A DNA stretch of 64,000 bases from Rhabdophis nuchalis (GCA_039707465.1 CM077644.1:222458462-222522461), one strand, 5' to 3'; counted from the stretch's first letter, positions 1 to 11,592 are shown. Notes: generated from the sequence alone by a model not told the origin. A program made the numbers and translations.

Positions 1-316
1 ACTGACACACAGCGGTCTATCTGTGGGCACATGAGCCGTCGCCCGAGTTCAGCTCTGCCGCAAATGCATGTGTTCCTCCCGGCAGCCAGCTGGTCATTGA
101 GTCTCTGCCATGCATGTGTGGGGGTAGGGCATACATGGTGTGTGTGTGCAAGAATGGAGGGCGGGGCATTTGCAGTAGCCCACACATGCATGCATGCAGG
201 GCATGTGAGGGGTGCCTGCGCATTGCATTTTGGGGGTTCAGGCATATGCACGTGCATTCATGTGCCCATGTGTGTGCTTTGGGCACTCAATCTGGAATAG
301 GTTAGGCATCACTGTC
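1..316. mobile_element. hAT-type nonautonomous element, right part
   Basis: The stretch ends at the window's left edge. Its right end reads GGTTAGGCATCACTG, matching the terminal inverted repeat of the same family at 1910, 28336, 30830, 58069 and 62914 (CAGTGATGGCAAACCT and its complement). The interior is the CpG/CA-rich text (GCATGTGTGCA-like runs) seen in those copies. The left terminus lies outside the window, so no target-site duplication can be tested. Confidence 0.6.
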
Positions 317-320
317 CTAG

Positions 321-1909
321 ACCAACATCTCAACTGCTGTAATACATAGGTAAGTAATAAATATTAATGAATAATCAGACTTATACATATACAATAAATG
401 AAAATCTTCCTTGGCTTACTCTACAGAAATGCAAAACTGAACCATGCATGGAATAGTTATTTTTAACTTGGTCTTCTTTTCCCATTTGCATTTAGAACAT
501 TCTGAGCTTAAGCTCTGGTTTCCATAAATGATGATTCATCACTGGCAGCTTTGGTAGTTGAGTGTATTGACACTTTTTGGCATTACTGTTAACTCATTGA
601 CGAAGGGAGGCTGCAGAACTATCCCTGGGTTTTCCCCCCCTTCTCTGCAGTATCATTCGATATCAGTTGATGAGTCAGACTGGTGAAATATTTAGAATGC
701 ACTCCTATTGTCTTGGTGTTTGTTTGGCATAGAAGATGGTGTCTCAAGATTTTTCAGAATGTAGCCCCATGGAGAGCTTCATCAAGCATTTTAAGGGAAT
801 ATTATGAAAGAGTTGAGAAATCAGATTTGAATACATTTTTGTTTGCTTTTTTTCAGCAACCTTTATCACAACGTCACACTTCTTGTCCTGCCACCTACTG
901 TATCACTTCAAAACATAATATACCACAGTTATCAGACTGCAACAGTTCACCCATGTTTTCTTGCCCCCGAATTTATTTTCCTAACAGAAAAAATATAAAA
1001 AAGTTTCCAGCAGTTTAAAAAAAAACTAATATGGGTTAATGAAATGATTGCTTCTAAAGATGTTGGATTGTTTGAAATGTTATTAAATCAGTGCAAGTTC
1101 TAATTTTGCTATCTGTATCTACAACCACACAGCAGTGTAACAAACAAATAGAAATTGCTGTTATTATTATTTTACTGTTTATAGACAAGACATTATAGAT
1201 ATATAATTCATTACTCTATTAAATAAACAAGCCAAAAATGGTGTCAATTCTGAGCAAATAGAAAGCTGACCATTATATTTCCAGCCTTTCGCAATTGTTG
1301 GGGCAGAACTATTGCTAGAAAATTTTTAAAAGGGAGTTCAGGAAAATTTTAAAAAGGGAGTTCAGGAAACGTTTTGAAATTAGTTTCAAAACGTTTCAAT
1401 CCATTCAGACTTCTAAAATCTATCACATTCCCAAGGAGTTAAAAGGTAGGGAAGAACAGGATGGAGAAAATATGGCTTCACCCAATCCAAGGTTGTCTCT
1501 GACTTTATCCACAACTGATTTTAATCACAATCAGCTTGTATCCTGCTTTTATAGATTAACCTTCAGGGAATGCATTTGCTGCATTGTGGGAAAATATCAC
1601 TGTAGAAAGATTTCTAATAGACATTAAGAGAAGCCCAAATAGAGTCAAGATGCTATTAGGAAGTCAGCATTAGGAAGAGGATATGATGTCCGTGAACTGC
1701 CTAAGTACATTTTATTCCTAATAGCTCTGCTGATAAAAGATTCATCCCTTAGAAAACAGGTCTCTCCCACCATTAGTGACACAGTTACCATCCCCTGCAC
1801 TTTTTGCAATAAGGCTATAAATAGAATGATTTCATCCTTAACTTGGGTCATTTGTGATTCAACCGCACATACTGAAAAATAGGATCAAATGGGATTGGAT
1901 AGTCTATGG
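321..1909. other. Unique AT-rich sequence, no gene seen
   Basis: About 1.6 kb without a recognised repeat or coding signature. The longest open frame (683-1018, 111 codons) has no family resemblance, and its residue mix is what non-coding sequence gives. A short local duplication of an AAAATTTTTAAAAGGGAGTTCAGG-like unit lies near 1320-1370. Confidence 0.5.
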
Positions 1910-2538
1910 CAGTGATGGTGAACCTTTTTTGGCTCATGTGCCAAAAACGAGGGGAGCGCAGGGGGGTCATGCATGGGCGTGCCACACCCTAATGCTATGC
2001 GCATGACCCCAGCATGCACAACAAGCAGTTTCCCCCCCCCCATTTTTGGTGTGCTTTTTTCGCTCTCCTCAGGCTCCAGAGGCTTTATAGGAGCCTGGGG
2101 AGGGGTAAAACAGCCTCCCTCTCCCCAGAGGCCCTTTGGAGGCTCCAGCAACTTCCTGAAGCCTCCGGAGCGCAAAACAACAGCCCTATGGGAAAACCAG
2201 AAGTTTGAGAACAGACTTCCAGTTTGCTCATAGGGTCATTTTTTGCCCTTCAGAGCCTTCAGGGAAGCCTCCTGAATGCTCCAAAGGGCTAAAACCAGCC
2301 CTACAAGCAAACCGGAAGTCCATTCCTGAACTTTCAGTTTGCCTGTAGGACCGGTTTCTCATGCTCTGGAGGCTTCAAGGAAGCCTCCAGAGTGTGAAAA
2401 ACGACCTCAAAAGAAGGCTGAAGTCAACTGGTCAGTGTGCATATGCTCTGGCCATCTGACAGGACAACGCCTCTCATGCCCTGACAAATGGCTTCACATG
2501 CCACCTGTGGCACGCGTGCCATAGGTTTGCCATCCCGG
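1910..2538. mobile_element. hAT-type nonautonomous element with 8-bp TSD
   Basis: The 629-bp element starts CAGTGATGGTGAACC and ends in the complementary terminus (GGTTTGCCATC followed by a decayed CCGG). It is flanked by a perfect 8-bp target-site duplication GTCTATGG at 1902-1909 and 2539-2546. The 8-bp TSD and CAGTG terminus point to the hAT superfamily. It is longer than its relatives because the interior repeats an inverted 'GGCTCCAGAGGC / GCCTCCAGAG' module about four times. It has no coding capacity. Confidence 0.8.
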
Positions 2539-2639
2539 GTCTATGGCAACGGTCCCAAACTTTCGGGCTTGGTGGGCCTGCAGAGCAGGGAGAGAGGGGA
2601 ACCGGACCACTTGCACAAGTTGAGTTGTCCATGTGTGTA

Positions 2640-3135
2640 TGTGTGCCCTGGTCTGCTACTCGCGGGAGATAAGATTAAAATTAAAACAATAATTGAGGCG
2701 GAAGCCTTTTTGAATAAGCACTCCTCCCTCCTAGAGGACAGAGATAGTGGAGCCGGAGAGAAGACAGAAGGAGCCATGGCCCCGCCTGGAGACGGGGAGG
2801 GGGAGGAAATGATATCGAAAAGATTTAGATCACAAAAATGAAGCACAGTGGAACCATTATCATAACTGTTGATATAGAGAAATGGCAAAGAAAGAAATGA
2901 TTGAACATACGACTGACATAATGTGAAAATCTGTTTTTGCTTATCCTTTACACTATTTTTAAAATTGTAATTTTGTATCCTTAAAATATTTTTACAATTG
3001 TAACCTACGAGGTTTGGGGCGGAGGGCACCATTACCGGCATGAAACCACCAAAATTTTCTATATGCCCTATTCCTTTTTCCTATGTATATTTTAAAAAAA
3101 CAATAAAAAATTTATTCAAAGAAAAGAAAAGAAAA
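2640..3135 (+). mobile_element. Old LINE 3' end, probably L1-like
   Basis: A short open stretch ends at the TGA-AG after 2838. It is followed by a 3'-UTR-like AT-rich region ending in AACAATAAAAAATTTATTC and an (AAAAG)n tail at 3116-3136. The layout of a terminal ORF, a UTR and an A-rich tail is that of a 5'-truncated LINE. The L1 assignment rests on resemblance to the L1 tails elsewhere in this window and is uncertain. Confidence 0.35.
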
Positions 3136-3309
3136 GCAGCTTGCTTCCTCCCTTAATTGGGGCTTACCAGGGTGTTGTGACACAAATAAATATACATACA
3201 TATATACATACATACATACATACATACATACATACATACATACATACATACATACATACATGTGTCACAACACCCTGGTAAGCCCCAATTAAGGGAGGAA
3301 GCATACTGC
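3136..3309. repeat. 49-bp inverted repeat around a (CATA)n microsatellite
   Basis: The left arm (3136-3184) and right arm (3261-3309) are reverse complements at 47 of 49 positions, with the inner 42 bp perfect (3143-3184 against 3261-3302). The 76-bp spacer is almost pure (CATA)n. The arms could form a hairpin. Such near-identical arms imply a recent palindrome or sequence correction between the arms. No terminal target-site duplication is obvious. Confidence 0.85.
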
Positions 3310-3396
3310 TTTCCTTTTCTGCCTTTCGGCTCATCACCAGACACCATCTAGAGAGAAAGCTATTAGTTTCGTTGTGTCTCTTTTTTTTACATGTGT

Positions 3397-3525
3397 GTTG
3401 GGTTTTTGAGCTGATAAACAAAATAAATAAGGGAGACTAGGATAGATCTATTTTGAGCTTTTTAGCTCTCATCAGCTAGCCATACCCTTACTGAGATTTG
3501 AACCAGGGCTGTATTACATGTTAGG
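3397..3525 (-). mobile_element. tRNA-derived SINE, antisense member of an inverted pair
   Basis: This is the reverse complement of the copy at 3596-3750 at roughly 90% identity. The B-box-like segment reads GGATTTGAACC on the complementary strand orientation and has decayed from GGTTCGAATCC. The two copies face each other across a (CA)n-containing spacer. Confidence 0.6.
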
Positions 3526-3595
3526 CAGTATACACACACACACACACACACACATATTACACATATAAAAGTACTGTATATACATATACGAATAT
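3526..3595. repeat. (CA)n microsatellite between inverted SINEs
   Basis: A dinucleotide CA run at about 3530-3553 is followed by TA-rich sequence. It forms the loop of the inverted SINE pair. Confidence 0.75.
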
Positions 3596-3750
3596 CTGGC
3601 TTAATGGCAAGGCTCTCGCCTGGCATGTAATACAGCCCTGGTTCGAATCCCAGTAAGGGTATGGCTAGCTGATGAGAGCTAATAAGCTCGAAATAGATCT
3701 ATCCTAGTCTCCCTGACTTATTTATTGATCAGCTCAAAAAAAAACCCAAC
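3596..3750 (+). mobile_element. tRNA-derived SINE with A and B boxes
   Basis: A Pol III A box (TGGCTTAATGGCAAGG, near 3599) is followed about 45 bp later by a perfect B box GGTTCGAATCC (near 3640), as in tRNA-derived SINEs. The body then runs to an A-rich 3' end near 3745. It is not a functional tRNA: there is no cloverleaf acceptor stem, and the sequence runs on beyond the B box. Together with the antisense copy at 3397-3525 it forms a long inverted repeat. Confidence 0.65.
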
Positions 3751-3769
3751 GTAATATACGAATACATAT

Positions 3770-3845
3770 ACACACACAGACAGAGACAGAGAGATTGAGA
3801 GAGAGAGAATACACACACGCGCACACACACACATACATAGATATC
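3770..3845. repeat. Mixed (CA)n/(GA)n low-complexity tract
   Basis: Purine-rich GAGA runs alternate with CACACA and CACGCG runs. This is simple-sequence DNA with no other content. Confidence 0.7.
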
Positions 3846-4260
3846 TCTATATATAAAAGGCAAATACCACTCACTCATCACAAAATCTCTAGAACCATAA
3901 ATCTTACAAACTTGAAATTTGATACGTGTGTTCCTCTTGGTTTCTAGGTGCTCGCTAAGAAAGGATTTTTAAAATGACCATCAGATCATTAGTATTTCTT
4001 ATATAGCAATTAACACACTCTGATGCTAAGGAGCTCTTCTCCCCCTCCCCACCAGTTGCCTCACATTCCGTTACCTCAGTTCAAACTGGCAGACTTTCCA
4101 CTCCTTCACTCAGGAGAGGTCTGGGGCTCCTTACAGTACTAAACGTTGGTACCTCACCAAAATGTCTATGCTTTCCACCTATGGAACTGCTTCCGGACTC
4201 AAGGCGGTGGGATAGATATTACTTTATGGGCTTCAATCACTGACCACCACTGAGCCAACG
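3846..4260 (+). mobile_element. Possible Helitron-like 5' end
   Basis: The left end reads TCTCTATATATAAAAGGC followed by a sensitive-to-drift AT-rich body. It resembles the 5' end of the repeat whose 3' hairpin terminus is visible at 48490-48835. No 3' hairpin with CTAG terminus is seen here, so the call is weak and the right boundary is a guess. Confidence 0.3.
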
Positions 4261-4335
4261 GATTGTGAACTGAATTTCACAATCCTACTTAGCCTGATCA
4301 CATAGTTTTGTTGCGAAGCACAGATATCCAGCACT

Positions 4336-4386
<51 letters not shown>

Positions 4387-4410
4387 AGAAAGAGAGAGAG
4401 AGAGAGATAC
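4336..4410. repeat. (GT)n and (GA)n microsatellite
   Basis: A (GT)n run of about 46 bp passes directly into an AGAGAG run. The threonine-histidine open frames on the opposite strand here are artefacts of this repeat. Confidence 0.9.
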
Positions 4411-4613
4411 ACAGAGGGTAAGATGATGCCCTCTGCTCCAATGTGGGGGATTTTGTGATAAACCAGGAAGATAAGTGCCCATGAGGAGGGAAAGGGGGAA
4501 AGAGGACTCAACTCACAGAACATGCTCCCCATGAGAATTCATAGCTCCTCCCACCACATAGCTTTAGAACAGGCTTTAAAATGCTTTATGAGCTGTCAAA
4601 CAGAAACGGTTTT

Positions 4614-5503
4614 ATACAATACAATAGGAGAGTTGGAAGGGACCTTGGAGGTCATCTAGTCCAACTCCCTGCCTAGGCAGGAAGCCTATACCATTTCAGA
4701 CAAATGGCTATCCAACATCTTCTTTAAGACTTGCAGTGTTGGGGCATTCACAACTTCTGGAGGCAAACTGTTCCACTGATTAATTGTCCTGTCAGGAAAT
4801 TTCTCCTCAGTTCTAAGTTGCTTCTCTCCTTGATTAGTTTCCAACCATTGCTTCTTGTTCTGCCCTCAGGTGCTTTGGAGAATAGTTTGACTCCCTCTTC
4901 TTTGTGGCAACCCCTGAGATATTGGAACACTGCTATCATGTCTCCCCTAGTCCTTCTTTTTATTAAACTAGACATACCCAGTTCCTGCAACCGTTCTTCA
5001 TACGTTTTAGATTCCAGTCCCCTAAGCATCTTTGTTGCTCTTCTCTGCACTCTTTCTAGAGTCTCCACATCTTTTCTACATCGTGGTGACCAAAACTGAA
5101 TTCAGTATTCCAAGTGGGGCCTTACCAAGGCCTTATAAAGTGCTATTAATACTTCACGTGATCTTGATTCTATCCCTCTGTTTATGCAGCCTAGAACTGT
5201 GTTGGCTTTTTTGGCAGCTACTGCATACTGCTGGCTCATATTTAAATGGTTGTCCACTAGGGCTCCAAGATCTCTTTCACAGTTACTGTTATTGAGCAAG
5301 GTACCACCTATACTGTACCTGTGCATTTCATTTTTGTTGCCTAAATGTAAAACCTTACTCTTTTTGCCATTGAATTTCCTTCTATTAGATAGTGCCCAAT
5401 GTTCAAGTTTGTCAAGATACTTCTGTATCTTAAGCCTATCTTCTGGAGTGTTGGCTATTCCTGCCAGCTTGGTGTTGTCTGCAAATTTGATGAGTTCCCC
5501 ATT
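4614..5503 (-). mobile_element. CR1 retrotransposon 3' end, 5'-truncated
   Basis: The minus strand encodes the C-terminal part of CR1 reverse transcriptase in three pieces. These carry the conserved segments NCERDLG..VDNHLNMS, VQRRATK, LGMSSLIKRRTRGDMIAVF and NLELRRNFLT. The 3' end is at the low-coordinate side, where the typical GGAAGGGACCTTGGAGGTC segment is followed by an (ATTGT)-type tail (TACAATACAATAG). Frames switch between pieces, so the copy is dead. Confidence 0.9.
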
Positions 5504-6150
5504 TTAACTGAATTGAATAGAATTGGTTTTAACTGAATTGAATTATTTCTTGAAGTTTAATGTCTTTTTGATTGCAGTATTTTAATTTTACAGTGGGCTG
5601 TTTTAAAGAGAAAAATAATGCTGCAGTTGGTTTTTCTTTTTATGCATATTTTATATTGAACAAAGTGAATCTGATCACTTTAAATGAGTAAATAATAAAT
5701 AAAATCCAGTGCCAAAATCATGCCTGGGGATAGGCTTGAGATTTAACTTATTTTGATATGATCGAGGTATTTGGTCTTTCATGTATGTAACCGTCAGCTA
5801 CAAACCTGGATTTGGGGAGCCCCAACAGGTGTGTCGCCTTATGGTACATTCCCTCCCTTCTGATATTAAATTAACTCCATCCTTTTTGTCATTCTGGAAG
5901 TCCCTCAAGACCTGATTATATTAACAGGCCTTGGGCTCCCAGGAATCTGGAAGCTTAGATAGCTCTATAATTGATCCCCTCTCTGTCTAGAGTTTGTATA
6001 ATCATTTTTATAATATTTATCTCTTAATGTGTATTTTATATATTGGTTTTTTTTCATATTTGCTGTTTCATTTGATTATTGTATGCTACCCAGAATCTCT
6101 TTCTGTTACATGGGTAGCTTTGCAAATTTGATGAATTAATTAAGTAATCA
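5504..6150. other. Unique AT-rich sequence
   Basis: No coding or repeat signature is recognised apart from two short copies of a TTTTAACTGAATTGAAT unit at 5504-5545. Confidence 0.45.
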
Positions 6151-6772
6151 ATCAAGCATACAAAACCTTTACCAGATCAATTCTCAAATACAGCTTGTCT
6201 GCCTGGAGTCCACACTGTATATTGGCCATTAATATGATTGAGCGTTTCCAGAGATACTTCACGAGAAGAGTCCTCCACTCCTCTACTCACAATAGAATTC
6301 CCTATGCCAGCAGGCTTGCAATTTTGGGCTTGGACATTCTGGAACTGTGCTGCTTGTGCTGATCTAAGCACAGTACACAAAATTGTCTTCACGGCATCTT
6401 ACCTTTCAATGACTTCTTCAGCTTCAACCTCAGTAATCCATGGGCAAACAATCGATACAAACTCAAGGCAAACCGTTCCAAACTCGACTGCAGAAAATAT
6501 GACTTCAGCAACAGAGTGGTCAATGCCTGGAAAGCTCTACCTGACTCCGTTGTTACATCCTCTAAACCTCACAGCTTCAACCTTAAACTGTCTACCATGG
6601 ACCTCACCCCATTCCTAAGAGGTCCATAAAGGGGCGTGCATAAGTGCACCAGTGTGCCTACTGTCCCTGTCCTACTCTCCCCATTTATTTGAATTCATTT
6701 CTTTCATTCATGTCCATGTTTATATTAATACCTGCTATCTTTGTTTGACAAACTAATAAATACAAATACAAT
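6150..6772 (+). mobile_element. Non-LTR retrotransposon 3' end, Rex1/Babar-like
   Basis: In the plus strand a decayed frame gives RT C-terminal text: 'ERFQRYFTRR', then 'LGLDILEL', 'NNRYKLKANRSKLDCRK' and 'FSNRVVNAWKALPD'. It ends with a stop near 6628, a short UTR, and a TAATAAATACAAATACAATC tail. The order 'QRxFTRR ... LGLxxLELRRL ... RxxFFSxRVVxxWNxLP' is characteristic of Rex1/Babar and related CR1-group elements. A stop inside the frame shows it is inactive. Confidence 0.55.
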
Positions 6773-7860
6773 CAATTACAAGACAGAAAGGGCTCAGGAA
6801 AAATACTCTCAGAACTCTTATAGCCATTCACACCTATTTCAAACATAATTAGTAGCCTTTGCTGTAGAAATAACCACTCCCAGCTCCCCAATCTGTTCTT
6901 TATGTGCATGCATTTAACAGAATTTAGCTTCACTTCAATTGTAGCTCTTGAGAAAGCATACAGGGAGAGAAGAATTACATAGATCAAGGGCAACCTTGGA
7001 GGAGGGCAACCAAAGAAGGGCAACTAAAGGGCTTGTTGGCTATCAGGTTCCTTCTGATGTAGTGAGAATTGAATTCCACTTGGAGAAAAAAAATCATCAA
7101 AGAAAAACATGAACAGGGGAGAAAAGTGTTCCTCTGTTCCTTTTAATCAGCTGGCTTGTGTGCCTGGCATGGATTAAGATAAAAATGTTTTTTAGAAGAC
7201 TTTTGAACTTGTACCCTTAGAGATAAAATTGCTTTGTGTATGTAACCATTCATGGAATATTCTACTTTACTTTGGCCATGGGAGTCCTTCTTCATCTGAA
7301 TGGATGGATTACAGCAAACTAGGAATAAGGGACCGTTAAAAAGCCAATTAAACTACACCTGCCCTCAGTAAAGTTCTACTGCTCAGATTTCAAACCTTGT
7401 TACAATTTTATTCTTTTTCAATTTTAATTCTTTTCAACTTGTCTCCTCTGCTACTAGACTTATAAGATACAGTCTTTAAGAGACATACAAATCTAGGAAG
7501 CGATGTTATTTCTAATAACATGCAGTTTCATTATCCTTCCCATTATCCATTTTTTTCAGATGATTACACTTGAGGTACAGAATATTCCCTCTGGGCTGAA
7601 CTGCAATAGACTCAGTGACAGCTTTTTAGACCGAAATGGACTTTTTTGATCCATTTTCAATGGGTATTAAGTTTGATTTTCCAACCTTTTGTCAGGGCAC
7701 ACAAGGAACTGTAAAAATTGGCTGGTGAGGCTAGGAACCACGGGCATTTCAACAGAAACTATGATGGATTGCATGTACTGATTTGTAACCATGCAAATGA
7801 TCTGAATTATGTATCATTCAGCACACATCTCTCTGTGGACAAACATGCAGTTTGTCTATA
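6773..7860. other. Unique sequence, no gene seen
   Basis: AT-rich sequence without recognised repeats. The open frames are short and unlike any family I know. Confidence 0.45.
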
Positions 7861-7861
7861 G

Positions 7862-8170
7862 CAGGGGGGGGGGGTTCAAACTCAATTTTATTGAGGGCTG
7901 CATCAGGGTTATTTCACCTTGTGGGGGGAGTGGAGTGGGTGTGGCCAGGGCGGGCATGGCCAACTCAGTGTTGCTCGTGTCGGTGGTGCCTGTGGTGGCC
8001 TGAATGCTCTGCCAGAGAAAACAGGTTCCTGCGCTCCGTTTTCAGCTGCAACGGCCTCCTGCAACCCTCTGCCAGCAACAACGGAGCTTTTGTGAGGGCC
8101 TCACACAGCCATCCCGAGGTCCATTTTTGCTGGCAGAGGCATCGTCGGCCAGTCCTTCGGCCAAACTTTT
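7862..8170. mobile_element. hAT-type fragment, left end
   Basis: It begins with a G-run after CAGGGG, then TTCAAACTCAATTTTATTGAGGGC, the usual opening of a common reptile hAT-derived family (CAGGGGT..CAAACTC). A GC-rich interior follows. No matching right terminus is visible; it runs into the CR1-associated sequence at 8165. Confidence 0.4.
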
Positions 8171-8790
8171 AAAACTGAACAAGACAGACAGACAGATCTA
8201 GAGAGATTAACAGAGTTGGAAGGGAACTTGTAGGTCATTTAGTCTAACCTCCTGCCAAAGCAGGAGACCCTACACCATTTCTGACAAATGGCCGTCCAAT
8301 CTCTTTTGAAAGTCTCAAGTGATGAAGCTCCCACAACTTCCAAAGGCAAGCTGCTCCATTGGTTGATTGCTCTCACTGTCAGAAAACTTCTCCTTATTTC
8401 CAGGTTGAATCTCTTCTTGTTCAGTTTTCATCCATTATTCCTTGCCTGACCTTCTGATACTTTGGAAAATAGCTTGATCCTCTCCTCTCCATGGCAGCCC
8501 CTCAAATACTGGAACACTGCTATCATGTCTCCCCTGGTCCTTCTCTTCATTAGACTAGTCATGCCCAGTTCCCATAACCATTTTTATATGTTTTAGCTTC
8601 CAGTCCCTGATCATCTTGGTTGCCCTTCTCTGCAATCTTTCTAAAGTCTCATCATCTTTTTTATAGTGTGGTGACCAAAACTAGATGCAATATTCTAGGT
8701 GTGGTGACTGTGGTCTTACTAAGGCTTTACAGAGTGGTATTAGTACGTCACTTGATCTTGATTCTATGCCTCTGTTAATGCAATGTTAAT
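8163..8790 (-). mobile_element. CR1 3' end with unusual non-microsatellite tail
   Basis: Minus-strand CR1 3' region with strong nucleotide similarity to the copy at 22042-22485. Both carry the same extension past the normal CR1 end: TAATCTCTCTAGATCTGTC, a CTGT/CTGT run, then GTTCAGTTTTAAAAGTTT. About 57 of 59 bases are shared across that extension. There is no intact reading frame. Confidence 0.8.
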
Positions 8791-9107
8791 CCTAGTCCAC
8801 CACCTTATTTCTTGGAGTGAATCAGCAAAAAGCTTTCAGGAGTGCACCATAGCAACTATTAGGATTTGTTAGGGTTATGATTTGAACTCTTCTGATACTG
8901 ACAATCAGAAAAACCTTCTATACATGGACAGCGCATGCACAGAAGACTTGTCTGGCTTTTGCAAATCCCAGAGGGAGCAACAAGGAGGCTGTGAGGAAAT
9001 GTAAATCATATTCTTGACATCAATTCTTCCTTTGATAACGTGTCTTACTGAAGCAAAACCAAGCCACATCATTCTACTCTAACATGATGTGAGAATTTCC
9101 CCATAAT

Positions 9108-9263
9108 TAATCAGTGGAACAGCTTGCCTCCAGAGGTTGTAAATGCTCCAACACTGGAAGTTTTTAAGAAGAGATTGGATAATCATTTGTCTGCAGTGGT
9201 GTAGGGTTTCCTGCCTAAGCAGGGGGTTGAACTAGAAGACCTCCAAGGTCCTTTCGAACTCTG
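9108..9263 (+). mobile_element. CR1 3' end fragment
   Basis: The sequence from AATCAGTGGAACAGCTTGCC to the CCAAGGTCCTTTCGAACTCTG segment is the last ~155 bp of CR1. It is followed immediately by the pentanucleotide tail at 9264. Confidence 0.85.
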
Positions 9264-9302
9264 TCTATTCTATTCTATTCTATTCTATTCTATTCTATTC
9301 TA
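9264..9302. repeat. (TATTC)n microsatellite on a CR1 tail
   Basis: Seven to eight units of TATTC directly follow the CR1 3' end. Such tails are a feature of snake CR1 copies. Confidence 0.9.
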
Positions 9303-10814
9303 AATTCTGTTTATATCCTCAGTACTTTATAGTACAAAGAACAAAAGAATAATCATGAATCAGGAACATAGCCTATATGTGTGTTCAGCAAAAAGACTCT
9401 TCTTTTTACACTTGAAGTGTTAAAATAACTGAAGAATGAATGAATGACATCAAAGCAAGATGCTCCTAAGCATACAATCAAATCAAAGGAAGTCATCAGC
9501 ATAGAACTGATACTGGGGATAGTGGGGGTATCAATTTTGTTGATGATGGCTTATTGAATTACTGTTTCTTTATATCCTATTTGTGTGCTCTTCTGCCCTA
9601 CTGATTGTGACATTCCTTTAAAGATGGAGACACACATTTTATATACATTGTACATATAAAGCCTTCCTAAACCTTAACATCACAGAATTGAAAAGCATGC
9701 ACTCACAGCACACACAGCCAGTAGAGCAAATGCTTTTTACATTTATTTACCTTTGTACAACGAAAGTTTGTAATTGTGTGTAACAGACTCCCCTTCTCAA
9801 TTGCACTGTCATGGCCTGCCTACATACATACACACACTGTCAATGATAATGATCCATTGGGGAAACAGAAATTCTACGTCTTTCATTTCACTGCCTAACC
9901 AGGTAATTTCATAAGTGTGAATTCTAAGGTGCTGTTTGTATTGAACAAAGAAGTTATAATTAGCAATGGCTGAACCTATGATTATTGGTTGCTTTTAATC
10001 TGTCATTTATTCAATCTTCCATTCAATCGATCTATTTTTTATATTCTTTTTTAAAGAATGAGTTTTTTTCTGTATGCATTGTCATCTGTGTATATTGCTT
10101 TCACAAAAATATGCTGTGCCTGTTCCAAACCTATTGATTGGGAGCCAAATATATAGTCACTTTTATGACAGAGCAGTACTTTCAGGATGTAATGGAGAGA
10201 GGCTTTCATCTAGCTAAGACATTATTCATAGTTTTGTTCAATAAATTCACAAGAGAAATAAAAACAGGATTATTATTGTCATCCAGCATCTGTTCTCCAC
10301 ATCTACAGCTGGATGTATAAAGGGAGCTAAGAAGTGCCTCTATATATAGAAACCTATATAGAAACCACAAAGAGTTGCTTGCTTATTGTGCTTCACAACA
10401 TATGCCAGTCACAATCCAGCAGTATGACAATATGGACAAGTGTGTGGTATCATGGGCTTATGCAAGCAGGATGGTGCTGTGGAAAAAGTAAAAAAGGCAA
10501 TAGATGATAAGAGGAAACATATCAATTTATTATATGAATGATAATCTGGTTCCGATTTGTGAGAAAAATGGAACACTGTTACAATGACAAGAAAGTTTAC
10601 ATAGAAAATTAGATTCCTGATAGCACAATGGATTGCTAATGTTGTGAGCTTTGTGTTGACTGACTGCTGTTTTGACAATTCTTAGAAAAATCCTACCTTT
10701 TTACAGAAAATGGTTTGGCACATAAGTGAACAGAGTCTTCCCAGTGAAACTGTTATTTCTAAAGGACATTAGAAGAAAATTTTAATTGCCAGCTTAGATG
10801 GAATCTGTGAATCT
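9303..10814. other. Unique AT-rich sequence
   Basis: 1.5 kb without recognised genes or repeats. Confidence 0.45.
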
Positions 10815-10985
10815 TCTTCCCTTTCCTCTCCCCTACTCCTCTCTTCCTCTTCCTCTTCCCCTTCCTGCCCTCTCTCCTTCTCTCCTTCTCCCTTCCATCT
10901 TCCATCGTCCTCTCCTCAACTCTATCTTCCTTCCCTCTTCTTCTTCTCATCTCCTCTCCTCCTCTCTTCCTTTCTTTTTCTATTG
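10815..10985. repeat. Polypyrimidine tract
   Basis: About 170 bp almost wholly C and T on the plus strand (TCCTCTTCC-like, no fixed unit). The Arg/Glu/Lys-rich minus-strand frame and the Leu/Ser/Pro-rich plus-strand frame here are by-products. Such tracts can adopt triplex structure. Confidence 0.8.
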
Positions 10986-11129
10986 TTGTAGGTGTCTCTT
11001 CCAACTCTTAATTTTTATTTTCTTGGGTTGCTATTTCTGCAGACCCAAAAATAGCTGAATATCATTTCTTATTCCCTTTCCTTCTCAAATCTAGCCTGAC
11101 TGTGTCCTCCCCTCTTTGTATCTTACTTT

Positions 11130-11412
11130 TGAATATATACTTATACAGTATATAATTATTTTCTTCCCTATTACCTCCCACTTTTTCTACTTAATGGCAT
11201 ATCGTCTGGGTTCCATATCTTCCCCTTACTTTCTTTTCTGTATGTCTTTCTCTAACCATTCATAAAATCTTCCCCACATCTTGAAGAACACCGATTCCTC
11301 TTTATCCTTTATTTTCAAGGTCAATCTGTTCATCTCTGCACAGTCTAGAATTTTTTTTATTATCTCCCCTTCTGTTGGTACCTTATGTGGTGTCAAACAG
11401 GCAAGGGATGGT
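11130..11412 (-). mobile_element. L1 ORF2 C-terminal fragment, antisense
   Basis: The minus-strand frame ending at 11226 contains 'GEIIKKILDCAEMNRLTL' and 'FFKMWGRFYEWL'. This resembles the last residues of squamate L1 ORF2 proteins (AEMxKLT ... WxxFxxWL). It is 5'-truncated to under 300 bp. I rely on family knowledge; nothing catalytic is present. Confidence 0.5.
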
Positions 11413-11464
11413 AAGCAAAGAAACTCAAATGGTATATTATAACCCTGTAGATGGAATGACAAAT

Positions 11465-11592
11465 GTATAAGAATGATGAATGCAAAAAAGAATAATAACT
11501 ATGTGAATGTATACCTATAATTGTACCATATATAGAGAACAAAAAATAAAAAACTTTTCTGGGGAAAAAAGAAATAATAATAATAATAAATG
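11465..11592 (+). mobile_element. LINE 3' tail, probably L1
   Basis: An AT-rich 3'-UTR-like stretch ends in AATAAAAAACTTTTCTGGGG and a short (AAT)n run at 11570-11590. It lies head-on to the antisense L1 end just before it. Confidence 0.35.

Noticed and set aside
17..305. Cys/His-rich overlapping frames on both strands
   Set aside because: They fall within the CA/TG-rich interior of a hAT element. The Cys and His come from TGT/TGC/CAT repeats.
3596..3670. Functional tRNA gene
   Set aside because: A and B boxes are present, but there is no proper acceptor stem or terminator, and the sequence continues as a SINE body with an inverted partner.
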